From assembly GCA_965207185.1 (NCBI GenBank), contig OZ242271.1, forward strand, positions 186,001-250,000: a DNA stretch of 64,000 nt, read 5' to 3'. The number at the start of each line of letters is the position of its first letter. Within the stretch, counting starts at the first letter, position 1. This document shows, piece after piece, positions 63,676 through 64,000 of this stretch. The notes beneath the pieces are model-generated. The model ran no database searches, had not been told where the DNA came from, and saw only the letters and a program-made list of their open reading frames with translations. The stretch comes from UBA11872 sp965207185 (lineage in GTDB: Bacteria; Chloroflexota; UBA11872). The position numbers and the translations under genes were made by a program.

Positions 63676-64000
63676 CTAGCGCCTGTCCTGCCAGATGTTC
63701 TCGATCCCTTGCATGAGCGCCTGAAAGCTGGCCGAGCGGTTGCGATCCATGGACAGATGTTCCGCCATGCGGCGCGCGCCGTCAGTCTTCTGAAACCGTG
63801 GCACGAGTTCACGGACTGCACCGGAGGGTTTGACGACCGCGTCGGGGTCGCGGAGTCGGCGTCGCCCTCCGATCCCGCGCAGGTTGTCCTGGCCATAGGC
63901 GTCGGCCAGCGCGTCCGGTTCGCCCAGGTACCAGGCTTCCAGTTCCTGGCAGGCAATCCTGACCAGCGAGTCGGTCCGACCGCCTTGCCGGCAGAGATCG
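63676..64000 (-). CDS. DUF4276-like protein (5' end outside window)
   Basis: The frame has no start inside the window and runs off the right edge. It reads LVRIACQELEAWYLGEPDAL then ADAYGQDNLRGIGGRR, RDPDAVVKPSGAVRELVPRF, and ends QALMQGIENIWQDRR. The ACQELEAWYLG motif is typical of DUF4276. Such genes often follow an AAA ATPase in putative defence pairs; the neighbouring gene is beyond the window. Confidence 0.7.
   Translation of the reverse strand, partial: DLCRQGGRTDSLVRIACQELEAWYLGEPDALADAYGQDNLRGIGGRRRLRDPDAVVKPSGAVRELVPRFQKTDGARRMAEHLSMDRNRSASFQALMQGIENIWQDRR

Overview
The window is GC-rich bacterial chromosome, coding on both strands. The organism is most likely a member of the Chloroflexota, of the free-living or sponge-associated marine kind. 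This is inferred from the mix of Tat-exported lipoprotein solute-binding protein, phytanoyl-CoA dioxygenase, several Gfo/Idh/MocA oxidoreductases, an RraA-family protein, Rieske proteins, an amidohydrolase, an FmdB zinc ribbon and DUF5069, and from a 23S-5S pair with no 16S beside it. No single marker settles the taxonomy.

Layout. 1-2.7 kb: the 3' part of a thiamine-diphosphate enzyme, then an AT-richer insert carrying a RES-domain gene, bounded by a 45-bp duplication of the enzyme's own 3' end. 2.7-6.4 kb: ammonium transporter and an NCS2 purine/pyrimidine-type permease. 6.4-8.2 kb: divergent tRNA-Ile and tRNA-Ala, a HigB/RelE-HigA-like toxin-antitoxin pair, DUF5069. 8.2-14.3 kb: DNA glycosylase, aldo/keto reductase, a small lipoprotein, an operon-like run (MDR dehydrogenase, a candidate selenocysteine-containing Spx/ArsC-like protein, RraA), YkgJ and SDR genes. 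14.4-17.7 kb: 5S and 23S rRNA on the minus strand. 18-20.1 kb: an orphan Tat-lipoprotein solute-binding protein and the wreck of a paralogue. 20.3-32 kb: PhyH, tRNA-Thr, small housekeeping genes, MutY, LCP protein, NHL-repeat protein, two overlapping Gfo/Idh/MocA genes. 32-39.4 kb: a surface-polysaccharide locus (flippase, GT39-like, GT4, three GT2). 39.4-42.9 kb: the conserved rpmG-secE-nusG-rplK-rplA-rplJ-rplL operon with an L10-type leader and attenuator. 43-46.3 kb: a Rieske protein with a large helical extension, coupled to an MDR dehydrogenase through a CTGA overlap. 46.3-52.4 kb: a tandem duplication of a SnoaL-like/MMPL unit, one SnoaL copy decayed. 52.5-60.9 kb: Gfo/Idh/MocA, DrrAB-type ABC exporter, small Rieske protein, amidohydrolase, response regulator with a membrane protein, DUF4389. 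61-64 kb: a graveyard of toxin-antitoxin and defence-like genes, most of them broken.

The strongest unusual signal is at 11346-11702. An Spx/ArsC-like thioredoxin-fold reading frame has UGA exactly where the first cysteine of its CTSC redox motif belongs, and a nine-pair hairpin sits at bacterial SECIS distance just downstream. Ordinary gene callers would cut this gene to its last 97 codons. A second theme is genes with no canonical start where homology demands one; two of them have a CTG right after a strong Shine-Dalgarno sequence. A third is visible genome decay: duplicated gene ends, deletion junctions, frameshifts and nonsense codons in accessory genes.
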